From Dipteronia dyeriana (taxonomy: Eukaryota > Streptophyta > Magnoliopsida > Sapindales > Sapindaceae): 64,000 bases of DNA. The stretch is from the NCBI GenBank assembly GCA_032871835.1, contig CM065297.1, forward strand, positions 16,847,098-16,911,097, in the 5' to 3' direction. The notes under the pieces are model-generated. The model was not told the origin of the DNA, searched no databases, and saw nothing but the letters and a program-made list of their open reading frames with translations. Numbering within the stretch: the stretch's first letter is position 1; every line of letters begins with the position of its first letter. Below, one piece after another: positions 1-11,701 of this stretch. The position numbers and the translations under genes are program-made.

Positions 1-734
1 GGAAGCTTCTCAATGATTGCAGCCACCCGGAAAGTTTCACTCAGGGTCATCCCTTCGGCATGTATCTCATTCAGAATCACCTGTAGCTCTTGGACTTGAC
101 TCATAACTGTCTTGGAATCCCCCATCTTGTAGTCAATAAACCGGCCGACAATAAACTTCTTGGAACCAGCGTCCTCAGTTTTGTATTTGCGGTCTAATGA
201 TTCCTACAGTTCTTTGGCTGTTTTCTTTGAAGAATAAACGCTATATAGCGAATCTGACAGCCCGTTCAGTATGTAATTACGGCACGGGAAATCCGAGTGA
301 TTCCATGCATCAATTGCATTCCATACCTGAACATCTCGCTCTTCACCATTATTAGGTTTAGGAGTATCTTCAGTCAAGAATCTGCCAAGGTTCATTGTGG
401 TCAGATAAAACTGTATCTTTTGCTGCCATCGTTTAAAATTTGGTCCACTGAACTTATCAGGCTTCTCCATATGATTCATCGGCAAAGGTACCGAATTCCT
501 ATAGGGATTTGCCATGGGAACATTCCCTTGACTCATATACTTGCTCATCACCGGATCAGACATGTTTCTCGCGAAGGAGTTGATGACCGGAGTCGTTGTA
601 GCCACAGTATGTACTACTACTGGTACCTGGCCCACAAGCACAGAGTTCACAGCTGAAGTATCTAATCCCATACTTGAATTAACTTCTGGAGTCTCTAGTG
701 GAACACTGGAGTTCACATTCGATTTGTTTGCCAT
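1..734 (-). pseudogene. Ty1/copia gag, 5' part, broken by a stop codon
   Basis: Reading from 734 towards 1 gives a Ty1/copia Gag protein: a variable N-terminus starting MANKSNVNSS, then the UBN2/DUF4219-type core with the motif KFSGPNFKRWQQKIQFYL, in which the W in KRWQ is typical of the family. At 204-206 an in-frame TAG interrupts a segment that continues cleanly to the window edge ([17 protein letters not shown], then [19 protein letters not shown]). The family normally has KELWESL here, so TAG looks like a single-base change of a TGG Trp codon. The zinc knuckle and pol lie beyond the window. Domain recognition is from family knowledge; the stop is seen directly. Confidence 0.85.
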
Positions 735-2083
735 AATATCTGAAACAAAACAGAATCATTTTAGTATCACAGAAATAATAGCAAAGATATCAGTTGATAT
801 CAAATCAGATTTCACGATGGAAATCAGAATCAGTGTCTGATATTGCAGACCCAAGAACACAATTGAAATCACAATTGATTTCGAAACCAGTGTTTAATAA
901 TAGACCCAATTTCCACAGATTAATATATATCGAAATCAGTGTTCCAAAGAACCCGATTTCCAAATTGAATCAGTGTTCCAGAGGAACCGGATTACCACAG
1001 TTTTACGAGCTGATTTATTTTTCAAGTCTGTTACGATCTGAACCAGAAATTTGATACCAGAAAGTTTGAATAAGCAAACGTTGTTTGAAAATAATTTTAA
1101 AACAGAAAAGAAAACGAAAAATTGTCTTAAGATTGTTAAAACGTATTTTGCAAACAAACCTGACTGGTATCAATGAAAACAGAAAGTAACGTCAGAAAAA
1201 GAGTTTGATCCGAGGCCAGTGTTTCACACGGTGTCCTTAAGACAATTTCGCTGGACAACACCGTATGTGTATGAGGCGATTGTCTCCCAGGATACAACGG
1301 TTCAACAGTGGTAGGCTTAAGCACTATCCACTACCAGCGAACTCAAACCGAGTTTTAAACTTACCAAGAAACAGAGAGAAGAAACGAATTCGGCTGCTAA
1401 AAAAAAGTTGAATTATTGTTCTGTGTGTGTTGAACAGAACATAAGAGGGATTAAATACCCAAACCGAAACCCTAGGGTTTTGGGATTAATTCGGGATTAT
1501 AATTGGAAAATTTGTTTTGATTTATTAAGGAAATAATTTAATTATATAATATTCTCCAAAGAGATTTATTTCTAATTAAACTCGATTCTGTATTCTTAGT
1601 GATCAAGTAAGAAATCAGAATCCAAACAATTAAAGCTTTCCTTATTCATCACAATCAAAAACGTTGACTTAGGGAAGTGGCAAAAGGTCAACTGTACTCT
1701 CACGGTCCAATCGGAGCGGCATTCGTGTCCGCAGGTCGCGCCCACACACGAGTCGTGCATTCGAAGATTCGGGGTCCATGATTTGCCCCCCCCCCCCCCC
1801 CCCCCCCCCCGCCCCCCCCCCGCACGCGCGAGAGAGAGCCTCATTCACTTATAAACTACTTATAAATGATTTCCCTAAGCAATGTGGGATTCCTTTTAAT
1901 ACCTACACAATGGGTCCACTTTGAGACTCAATTTCTCATTCACCCATTAACCATTTTGTGAATTTGAGTATACCATTTCGAAGTTCTTACGGAGGAGAAT
2001 TCAAATCCACTTTAATCTTCCATTTCTATTGAATTTATCATACTCAATTTTTCTCTCAACATGAGAGATTATCACAAAGTTTC

Positions 2084-2090
<7 letters not shown>
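735..2090 (-). mobile_element. Ty1/copia 5' LTR and leader
   Basis: This non-coding stretch lies upstream of the gag at 1-734. On the minus strand it begins at 2090 with TGTTGGAAACTTTG, a typical copia LTR start, and includes a TATA-like TATTTAA near 1450-1460. A minus-strand TGGTATCA (1052-1059) could be a degenerate initiator-Met primer-binding site, but the LTR 3' end is not clear, so LTR and leader are given together. The (AT)n tract starts right after the LTR edge. Boundaries other than 2090 are inferred. Confidence 0.6.
1786..1821. repeat. poly(C) tract inside the copia LTR
   Basis: A run of 25 C, then G, then 10 C, followed by CGCACGCGCG and GAGAGA. It is one of four long C/G homopolymers in the window. 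The exact length may be affected by sequencing or assembly. Confidence 0.9.

Positions 2091-2123
<33 letters not shown>
2089..2123. repeat. (AT)n microsatellite
   Basis: About 17 uninterrupted AT units directly abut the copia LTR edge at 2090, so the retroelement may have inserted into or next to an AT tract. Confidence 0.9.
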
Positions 2124-2126
<3 letters not shown>

Positions 2127-2779
2127 ACTAAACATGATATCAACGCTTGGGTTGACAACGGTTAGTGTGGCTAGTGTGTGTTGGTATCAAAGAGAGAAAA
2201 GAATTTGTATGCAAGTGTTGTGCACTGATATCAAAGAAAGAGTTTCTTTAAGTCTTTTCTCTACATCGTCCATTCAAGTTCTTGAGATCGTGACGCGCCC
2301 CCACATAATTACCAGCCCTGAGAGATAGCGAGGAAGATCGAGTGGTTCAAACAAGAGCATATCGTAAAGTCAATGAGCCTCCAAACGTTGGTAAAATTGG
2401 TTCAGACAAAAGCTTATCATAAAGTGAATGAGCATCCAAACGTCGATAAGATTTTCTTCTTCTGATTATATTGATTACAATTTTCTGTGTATACATATTG
2501 TATGTATTTGTTTCGAAAATAAATACGATCCCAAGTTCACTGGTCACAGATACATATTATGATCTGTATAAAAAATTTAAAACCTAGTTCAGCTGCGTAA
2601 CCGATGAACGGGATTCCAACAAATCCTCCATCTGTATCTTCTAGAAGCTGAAATTCGACCCTTCGAATTTCTCAATCTTGTGTGTTTCCTTCTCTGATCC
2701 TATCTCTATAACGAAATCGATGACCTTGAGAAAACCTAGATTTGTGTGAAAAATAATATGCCCTGGTACTGATACCAAT
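2124..2779. other. Non-coding stretch, probably copia leader remnant
   Basis: No coding region is supported. The last part (about 2640-2777) leads into a degenerate primer-binding site (minus-strand TGGTATCAGTACC, 2765-2777) next to the LTR fragment that follows. It is therefore probably the leader of a second, truncated copia element. Confidence 0.35.
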
Positions 2780-3372
2780 TGTTGTTAAGAAAAAATTGTA
2801 CACACGCAAATCTAATCACAAACAAATAATAAGAAAGCAGTAAGAAGAAAAAGACGACATCAAAGATTTTACGTGGTTCAACAATTTGTCTACGTCCACG
2901 GATCGCACCATACTCAATCCACCATTTTTAGAGTTGATTATAATCTCTGTCTCTCTTTCAGTATCTCTACAATTACTCTCTCTAGCAATTTTCCTCACAC
3001 TTTACGTATACAAATCAAAGTACAGATAATGGTAGTATTTGTATGGAAATACTAGGATTAGCTAAATCCTAATTGGAGTATATTTCCTTTTTTCACTTAC
3101 TTTTCTACACAAGAAATCTCATCGCACTTGGATTTGTATTTGACTGTTGTAGGTCCACAACGCTCCTCACAATGTGAACCCACCGGAGACAAACCGCTGT
3201 CTCACAGCAGTCATAAATCATATAGCCACACAATGTTTTTCAATATTAGCGGACCGCTGCCTAAGACGCTGTTGAAGTCACAACGTTCTTCATTCTTTGT
3301 TGGACCGCTTCCACATCTCACAGTGGTGTGCAAGATAAAAGAGGAAGATTGGCCGTTATTGCTATTCATGCA
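2780..3372 (-). mobile_element. Second copia-type LTR fragment
   Basis: The plus strand starts TGTTGTTAAG immediately after a PBS-like TGATACCA (2770-2777). It contains the phrase TTTTACGTGGTTCAACAAT followed by CTACGTCCACGG, a recurrent signature of plant copia LTRs, so the element reads on the minus strand. The far end is uncertain; it was set at a CA near 3371. No coding part of this element is visible to its left, which suggests truncation. Confidence 0.5.
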
Positions 3373-3896
3373 GCGTGAAGCAATTTCAATTTATTTCCTT
3401 TGTTAACTTGATCTGTACACTTCACCGAGCAAATTTAATTTTGCAATTTTTTTATTTTATTTTACAAAAGACAAATTTGACTTTGCTTCTTTAATTTTAA
3501 GTCTTCACCAAATTACTCAAACATGTTTCACCAAAATGTTTCTATGAGCTGCATTGAACTATTTAATAACCAGTTATGAAATGGATTGAGCGTTGACAAT
3601 GGTCCTACAAATTCCAATAATTTGATTTGATTAATGGTTTTCTATTTCATATTTTTCACTTGCCAATTGTATCCAGTTGGGATAGTTCAAGATGATTTAC
3701 TTGCTTAGTTGCTTGATAACATTTAACCTTTGAACCATATTGAAGGCTGTGCTTCTTTTGATACTATTAATTAGCAATCCATTCTCTTCTCATTCATGTG
3801 TCTAATACTTCTCATTCATCGTCAGACATATTAAAGTTATGTCTGGCGATGCAGAATGTATCGTGGCTGATTGTAAATTAATAATGCTTGTTGCAG
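3373..3896. other. Intron sequence of the RABC gene, nothing else seen
   Basis: T-rich DNA ending in a good splice acceptor (TTGTTGCAG, ending 3896). I looked for the upstream RABC exons (P-loop GDSGVGKS and switch I) and did not find them here. Confidence 0.5.
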
Positions 3897-6800
3897 CTGG
3901 ACAGGAGAGGTTCAGAACATTGACAAGCTCTTATTATAGAGGTGCCCATGGAGTCATTCTCGGTATGCCATTGACAATATATTAATTTCAATTGCAAAGC
4001 ATGAATGAAAGCTCCACGTACTCCCTTCATTTAGTTTATAAATTACATGGCACAGATGTCAACTTGCAAATGATCAGTATGTGAAATTAAAATGCATTCA
4101 ACTCAAAGGCACTGACATGTCTGATGACAAAAATAGAAGTTGGCTTTGATACTGGTTAACAGCTTAACCATCAAGAAAGAACATAAAGACTGATTCAATT
4201 ACAATTTTGTGCTTTACCATACTTTTTTTTTTAATTTTGATCAAGCTCTTTTCTAATAGTTCTGGAAAATGGAGCAACCATTTGTAATTGGGATTGGAAT
4301 TTTTTTTTAAGGGAACCTTACAAATATAGCCTTTTCCAACAATCTTTTATAGGAAATAGCCAATTGGGAAAAAAATACATATCTAGCCTTTCCTGATATT
4401 TAGTTTCTAGGAAATAGCATTTCTAAGACAAAATGTCCTCCATAATAAAATCGTACAAAATGACTAAATTACCCTCTTACATTGTGTAAGGACCAAACTG
4501 CCATTCTGTTCTTCTCCTTCAGTTGACTGAAGCAAACCATAACTTTCAGACATTGGGTCATCTTCTCCATCTGAAAAGTCATCATTTGTTGATTGGCTTA
4601 TTTCGTGAATAACCACATTGTTGAGGTTCATGTAAGGGTAGCTTAGGCTCTCAAGACCTCAAGAGGAGAAACATCAAAGGTAAAATTCATGTGCTTACTT
4701 ACTTTGAAGAGATAGTTGCACAAACTCACATATTCATGCATAACTCTTGATCTTATATGTTGAGTGTTTTCTTGTGTGCATTTTAGTTTAAATGACTCTT
4801 GATTGACCTATTTGCATCTTGCTATGAAAGTTGTATGCCATGCTAGGCATTAAAATAGGATGCAATTTCACCACTCTTGAACTTATTGTTTTAGTGCATT
4901 TGAGTGTTGAAAAAATAGGCCTTGCGCTGGTGGTGCGCTACTCGACCAGCGCAACATTCACAGTGGACCGCCGCTAGTCATGCGCCACTGATCTGCGCTA
5001 ATGCACTCGTGCATAGTTGAAAAATGTGGGCGTGCGCTGGTGGTACGCTACTCGTCTAGCGCAACCTCACCCGCGCAAACATCCTAGAGAATCTGTGCTT
5101 ATGTTGCGCTACTAGGATGCGCCACTCGTCCAGCGCCTGTTTTAAAAATAGGTTGTGCGTTGGTGGTGCGCTACTCGACCAGCGCACGTCACCAGCGCAC
5201 GTCACCAGCGCACACAGAGGAAGCTGGAACGTTTTTTTCCAAAACAACCGCACTTTGTTTGGATCTTATATATATATATAACTCAATGGCTTAAGGTCGT
5301 GTATGAGTTCAGAATATCACATTTCTTCCTTAGAACACATTTCAAAGGAAAAACACTTCCAAGAACACATTTTTAATCACTCAAAGCATTCCCATGAGCA
5401 TTAAATCTTCATCTTGCATCATCTAAGTTTATCTAGAGTGCATCTATGGATAGGGTTGCTTCATCACATCTTGTTTGGTAAATTCTTCATTATCTTCTTA
5501 CAAGTTAAGTGTTTTGCTTACTAAACCATCTCTTTAATTATTTGTATGCTCTTAGAACATTCTTAGATACAAATAAGAGATTGTTGTGATGCCATGATTG
5601 AGTGTTGTATTGTGATAGCTTCATAGGATTGTTTGATCTATGTTTAGATAAGCTTCTTGAACATGTCATTTAGCTTTTGATATCTAGGATTGTATTAATT
5701 GTCATCTCATTATCCTAGATAAGCATATAGAGTTTCCTAGCCTTGTTTGTTCATTGAATATCATCATATATTCACTTACGACACTTTATCTCTTCATTGA
5801 GAAGTAAGATTTGTGTTGCTTCCGGGAGTAGGTAGCTTAAAGCACAAGCATGATGAACAAGGTTCACTTATACCGGGATTAGGTAGTGGTGAAGGATTAA
5901 ACCGGGATTAGGTTGTAATTCCTTTATCATTAGTGGATTCGAGGTTCTAGTGTGGCGCACTCATCAACCCGTGGTTTTTCCTATTTGGAGAGTTACCACG
6001 TATATCTCAAGTGTTTTTACTATTTCCGCATTTATTACACTTGTGGTATCTTTGTAACTAGATAGGGGTATTTTCGTCAACTTGACTCTTAACAAAAATT
6101 GGGTAAAGGTTAATAAAAATCTATTCACCCCCCCCCCCCCCCCCCCCCCTCCCCCCTTCCCGCTCTAGATTAATATTAAACACACCATAATATTTGTTTC
6201 ACCATCGTTCTCATGTGGACCAGAATCCACTTCATCGAAGTTGGGTCACTCATTCTTCCCATTTCAAATCCCATTGTCCTCACCGTCTTCCGGAATACAC
6301 TGTTTTTTAAATCCCATCATCCTCTCTGCTGTAATCTTGCTACCGACCGTAATCTTGACGGCAACCGGAATCTCAACAGTGTCGCCAGCTCATTCAATCG
6401 AGCATACACAGTCAATGTAAGTCCCATAATGACACTTATGTTTCCAATTTCATTGAATCTCTCAGTCTTTTATCATTGTTCAAGTTTGAGACATTTTTGA
6501 TATAATGAGGGATTGAGGGTTTTGGATTTGTTGCCCATGAATTGGGGTTTGTGTATATAGTATTGTTGGGTTTAGTTAAGGTGTTTGATGAAATGCCACA
6601 ACAAACTTTTAAGAGGTGTATGTAGTATTGTTAGGTGCAAACACGTCTTTCTCTGTATCACATGAATAACAGGAAATGCACTCTGGTGAAAAATGTCGTA
6701 TGGTTTGTTTGAAAATTGATTTTGTTGGATGGCTTAGTGGGGAAAAGGTTTAGGCCTGCTGAACCAAAACAAGTTTATAATTTTGATATTGTTATTTGGT

Positions 6801-9800
6801 TGATGGGATTTAGATATTTGTTTTTGTTGATGGTGTATGTACATTTGTTTGTGTTGATGTATATTTGTTGATGGTATATATATATTTGTTTGTGTTGATC
6901 GTTGCTGGTTGTGTTGGGGGATGGTTGAACCAAAACACCTGTTATTGATTTTGCTATTGTTAGGGAACCTTCGTTGTTGATTTTCAAAACAGAAGATGAG
7001 CTAAAAGCCAGTGAGAAAGGAGGAATGTTGTAGGCCCGCCCTAGGCCTGGAAAGCATTCATTTGTAGGCCTAAAACAATTGTTCTTATGCACTCACATAA
7101 ACTGAATTACAATTTAGGATTATGGTGTTTGTTGTGTTGGGGTTGGTTGAATAAAAAAATCGGCGGTGTTAGTTAGTATTAATTTTGCTTTTGTTATGCT
7201 TGTAGGTCGCCTATGTTATTGATTTTGAAAATAGAAGATGGGCTAAACCTAGGAATTTTTTGTTAGGCCTTGGCCTAGGAGATTTCTTCCCAGGCCTTCG
7301 AGATTTTTTCCCAACCTTAACCACGGGAGGCATCCCTGATTAATGATTTCACGCGACATTAAGGGAAGAATGATTACACGTTAGATTGGTGACTCGTGTA
7401 AACATGATTACACACTACATAAGGTAGCGTGTTATCATGTGTACAATGTGGTGTATTAAGGAAATCTTGTTCGGCCTTGGAACATGTCTTCTTGGCCTAG
7501 GAAGGAAATTTTATTAGGCCTGGAACATGTCTTCCTTGCATAGGAAAATTTTGTTAGGCCTTGAAACATGTCTTCTTGGCCTAGGAATATTTGGTTAGGC
7601 CTTCGAACATGCTTCTTGGCCTAGGAAAATTTTGTTAGGCCTTGTAACATGTTTTTTGGCCTAGGAATATTTTGTTAGGCCTTGGCCTAGGAGATTTCTT
7701 CACAACCCCTATTAATGATTTCACGCAACATTGGTAAGCATGATTACACGTTAGATGGGTGGCTCGTGTAAACATGATTACACGCATTACATAATGTCGC
7801 CTGTTATCATGTGTACAATGTAGTGTGTAATATTTCCTATTAGTTGCATCGTGTAATATTTACAATGCACTAAAGTGACTGATTACACGTTGTATGGTAA
7901 ACAATATTGATGGTTACACGTTAAGTATCCTCGCATGCCATATTGTAAGAATGATTGCATGCTCCATTTCTGTAGCGTGTAATCATAATTACACGGTACA
8001 TAATGTAGCATGTAATCATTCTGACATTACAGCGTGTAATGGGTGGTATTGTTTAATCGTGTAATCCTGATGAGCATGTAACCATGATGTAAACTAGCGT
8101 GTAATCTTACTTGCAAACTGACGTGTAATTATTTAGAATTATGAAGTTGGATCTGTCACAAATACTTAGCAAAAATGCAATGCAAGGACGTCCACACCCA
8201 ACATATCCAATCCTGGGAGTAATGTTTTAGGCCTGGGAACCATTCCAAGGCTCAAAATGGTTTTTTCTAGGCTCTGAACTAAACTGAATTACAGTAATTG
8301 CTATACTGTTATTAACTGAATTTTTCTATTTTCAGTGTGTAAGGATACCATGTTTTGGTTGTTAGTTCAGTGTGGTGAGCACTGGAAGGGTAACGCATTT
8401 ACCGGTCCTATTTTGTTTTCAGTACAACTAACAAAAAAAGACAACGTAGTGTAAAATAAATTGGTGGAAATCGTATACCAGCCGGGGTAGTAGAGACAAA
8501 ATTGAGTTGAAGCCAACCTCGCTTGTGGAAACAGGGGTTGATAAAGTTACATTGTCCGTAATGAGTGACAACGATGTAGAGTTTGTGATTATTCATAAGG
8601 GAAGAGGTTGGGCCACAATTGATGTTGAATTTGTCAATAAATCTGAATTTAGACCTCCACCAAATCCAATCCAGTCACCATGTACGGTCTCGAATGTTAA
8701 ATCCACCGATATTCCATGGTCTCTGGCGGGTACTCCAAACTATAAATCAGTTAGTGGCAGCAATAATTTGCTTGCATCTCAGGTTTCACCCGGATTTACG
8801 TCAGCATGCAATGACCAAGCGATGCCAGCATCTACTACGAACCATGCAGTAATGGATGACAATGATAGTTCTGGAAGCATCAATACTTCCAGAAGGTCCG
8901 ATAGTTTAAAAACTAGTGATACAAAAGATGAGAGTGCCAGTGATGTTGATGGTGGGCAAGCGAAAATAGTTCTTAGAACAGAAGAACGAGGGGTGAGTGG
9001 AACACTCAACAGTTCTTCACCTTCCATGAACACACGGTGGACAGTATCAGGGTCAGAGCTTTACTCAATTAAAGCCGTTCAATCAGTAGATATGTTTGAC
9101 AATTCAGCAAATCAAGGTCCATTATACAAATGACATATGTTCAAGGACAAGCCTAATTTGAAGCAAGTTGTAGGGTCATATGCTTTTGGAAAGAGGTTTG
9201 AGTACAGGGTTTCACGATCTTTCAATACATGATTCACTGCACAATGTAGTCTGAGAAGTTATGGATGGGATCTTCGGGCATGGAAGTTGAATAGGGGGAC
9301 TTATTGGCATGTGAAGGCATTTGTTAATGAGCACACATGTGAAAGAAATGACAACTATCATGTTGAATTTAAACGTGTAAGCGCCGCGGTGATAGGGGAT
9401 TTGTTTGCAAGTAAATATCACGATCTTGGGTGCATCATCCATTCTAAAGATATTGTTTCTGAGATGAGGGAGCAGCATGGCATACACCTCTCGTACAACA
9501 AAGTGTACAGGTTGAAGGAGCATGCTTTGAATCAGGTATTTGGCAGTCCATGGGAATATTTTCAGAGGTTGCCGTCTTATTTTTATATTTTCGAACAAGC
9601 CAACCCCAGGACTATGACAAAGATCAAGACCGACTCGTAAAACTGGTTTAAATATGGATTCATGGAAATTGGAGCCTGTATAGAGGGGTTCAATTATGTT
9701 ATTAGGTCGGTTATCTGCATCGATGCTACCCATTTGAAGGCTAGGACCAGGGGTGTTTTGTTAGTTGGGGTGTGGAAAGACGGAAACGAGATGATATACC

Positions 9801-11663
9801 CTTTGGCATTTGGGTTTGCAAACTCTAAATGCACAAAGTCGTGGACTTGGATTTCGAAGAAACTCCATAAATTGATCCAATATCTCGACCGTGTGCTGTT
9901 AGTTTCGGATCGGCACAATGGTATATTTAATGCAATGGAAGACATATTCCCATATGCAGCACATGGGATTTGTGCATACCATTTAGTACAAAATCTCAAA
10001 AGATTTTGCAAGCAGAGGGATGATGTCATTTTGCTTTACTATCGTGCTATGTATGCGTACTGTATCGAGGATTTTGATCATTTAATGATTGAGTTGAAAG
10101 AAACCTACCATCTGGTTTATGATGAGTTGCAGGGCGTAGGCATAAAGAAGTTTTCAAGTTCTCATTCTCCTAGAAAAAATGTATTTTTTTATGACCACCA
10201 ACATTGCTGAATCAATGAATTCTTGTCTAGTTGCATTCCAAAAATTGCCTATTACAGCAATTGCGAAATGTATCAGAGATTTGTTGCAAAGGTGGTTCTA
10301 CAATCGTCGGATAAATGCGTGTGAAATGTCTACATACTTGACAATGTTTGCAGACGCACACATCAAAGATTGGACAGATACAGCACAACGGTGTGAGATT
10401 CACCCCATTGACTTTAATAAATTTAAGGTAGACGACAAATGGAAGGTAACAACCGTCAACCTTAACGAACGTTCTTGCACGTGCCGTGAATGGGATTTAG
10501 ATGAATTGCCATGTTCTCATGCAAAGTCGATTGCTAGGTATGCTTCCCAATCTTTTAACTCTGTACATTTATCTGTTATGGTTGATTTTTAAACTTATAT
10601 TTTTGTTAGTTAGTGTGTTATGGCCTAGGTTCAAAGGAATGAAAATCAACTCACTTGTTTCTGACCTTTACACAACAGGATTTCTTAAACATGCTTATGA
10701 AATGGGTGTCAACCCTGTTCCGGATCCTGAATTTTAGGACATTCCTGATGTAATCTGGAACCGTATTGTATTGCCATGGGAGAAAAAAAAATCTACCGGG
10801 AAGACCAAAGAAGTTGAGGACACCATCTGCTGAGGAGAAAAGAAAGTTACATTCTTGTTCTAAGTGTGGGAAAAAAGGACACAAGAAAAATACTTGCACG
10901 GAACAATCATCTAGCACAAACAAACCAGCCAAAAAAGCTCGATCATGTAGTATTTGTAAGAAAAAAGAACACAACAGACTTAAGTGCCCGGACAAGCCAC
11001 CTAAACCTATCTTGATTGACATGGACGAACTGAAAGCCGGTGGGCCTCCAGTCATCTAAGTTTCTTGGTTGTGACTTGGAGCTCTGAACATTGAATCCCG
11101 TTTTAGGGAACTTGTAAACCTCAGGTTTATGGTGTATGTATATTTGTTTGTGTTAACACTGCTAAATCAACCTCAACATGTTTATATATGATTTGTGTTT
11201 CACTGGAAATGTTATTATTTTGTATGACTTTTTGTGATGGTTTATGGTGTATGTATATTTTTTTTTTTTTGTGATGATGGCTACTGAACCAAAACAGGAT
11301 AAGGGATTATTGGTTGTTGATATTGTTGTTGTTATTGGTTGGGGGTGTTGTTACCGATTTTGAAAACATTAAGCTCGAGAGTAATGTATTTGGCCCGGGA
11401 AACAATTCTAGGCCCAAACTAATTGCTCATAGTTTTAGGCCTGAAAGAATATTCTAAGCCCAAAACTAATTGCTCCTAGGCTTGTAAAATCTTTCCTAGG
11501 CTCATGTGTATTTAGGTGCCTCATGGTCAGTATTGGGGCTGATAAGAAGGGTCTAAGCCTAGAAATTTTAAAGCTAATGAATGTAGATTTTAAGCATAAG
11601 GATTGTTACTAGGCCAATGTTGGATACAATGTCGATTTTTTTTTAGTTTTAGAATTTTTTCTC

Positions 11664-11701
<38 letters not shown>

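Noticed and set aside
5056..5376. Short open frames on both strands around the GC-rich repeats
   Set aside because: They lie in LTR repeats and show no protein family resemblance.
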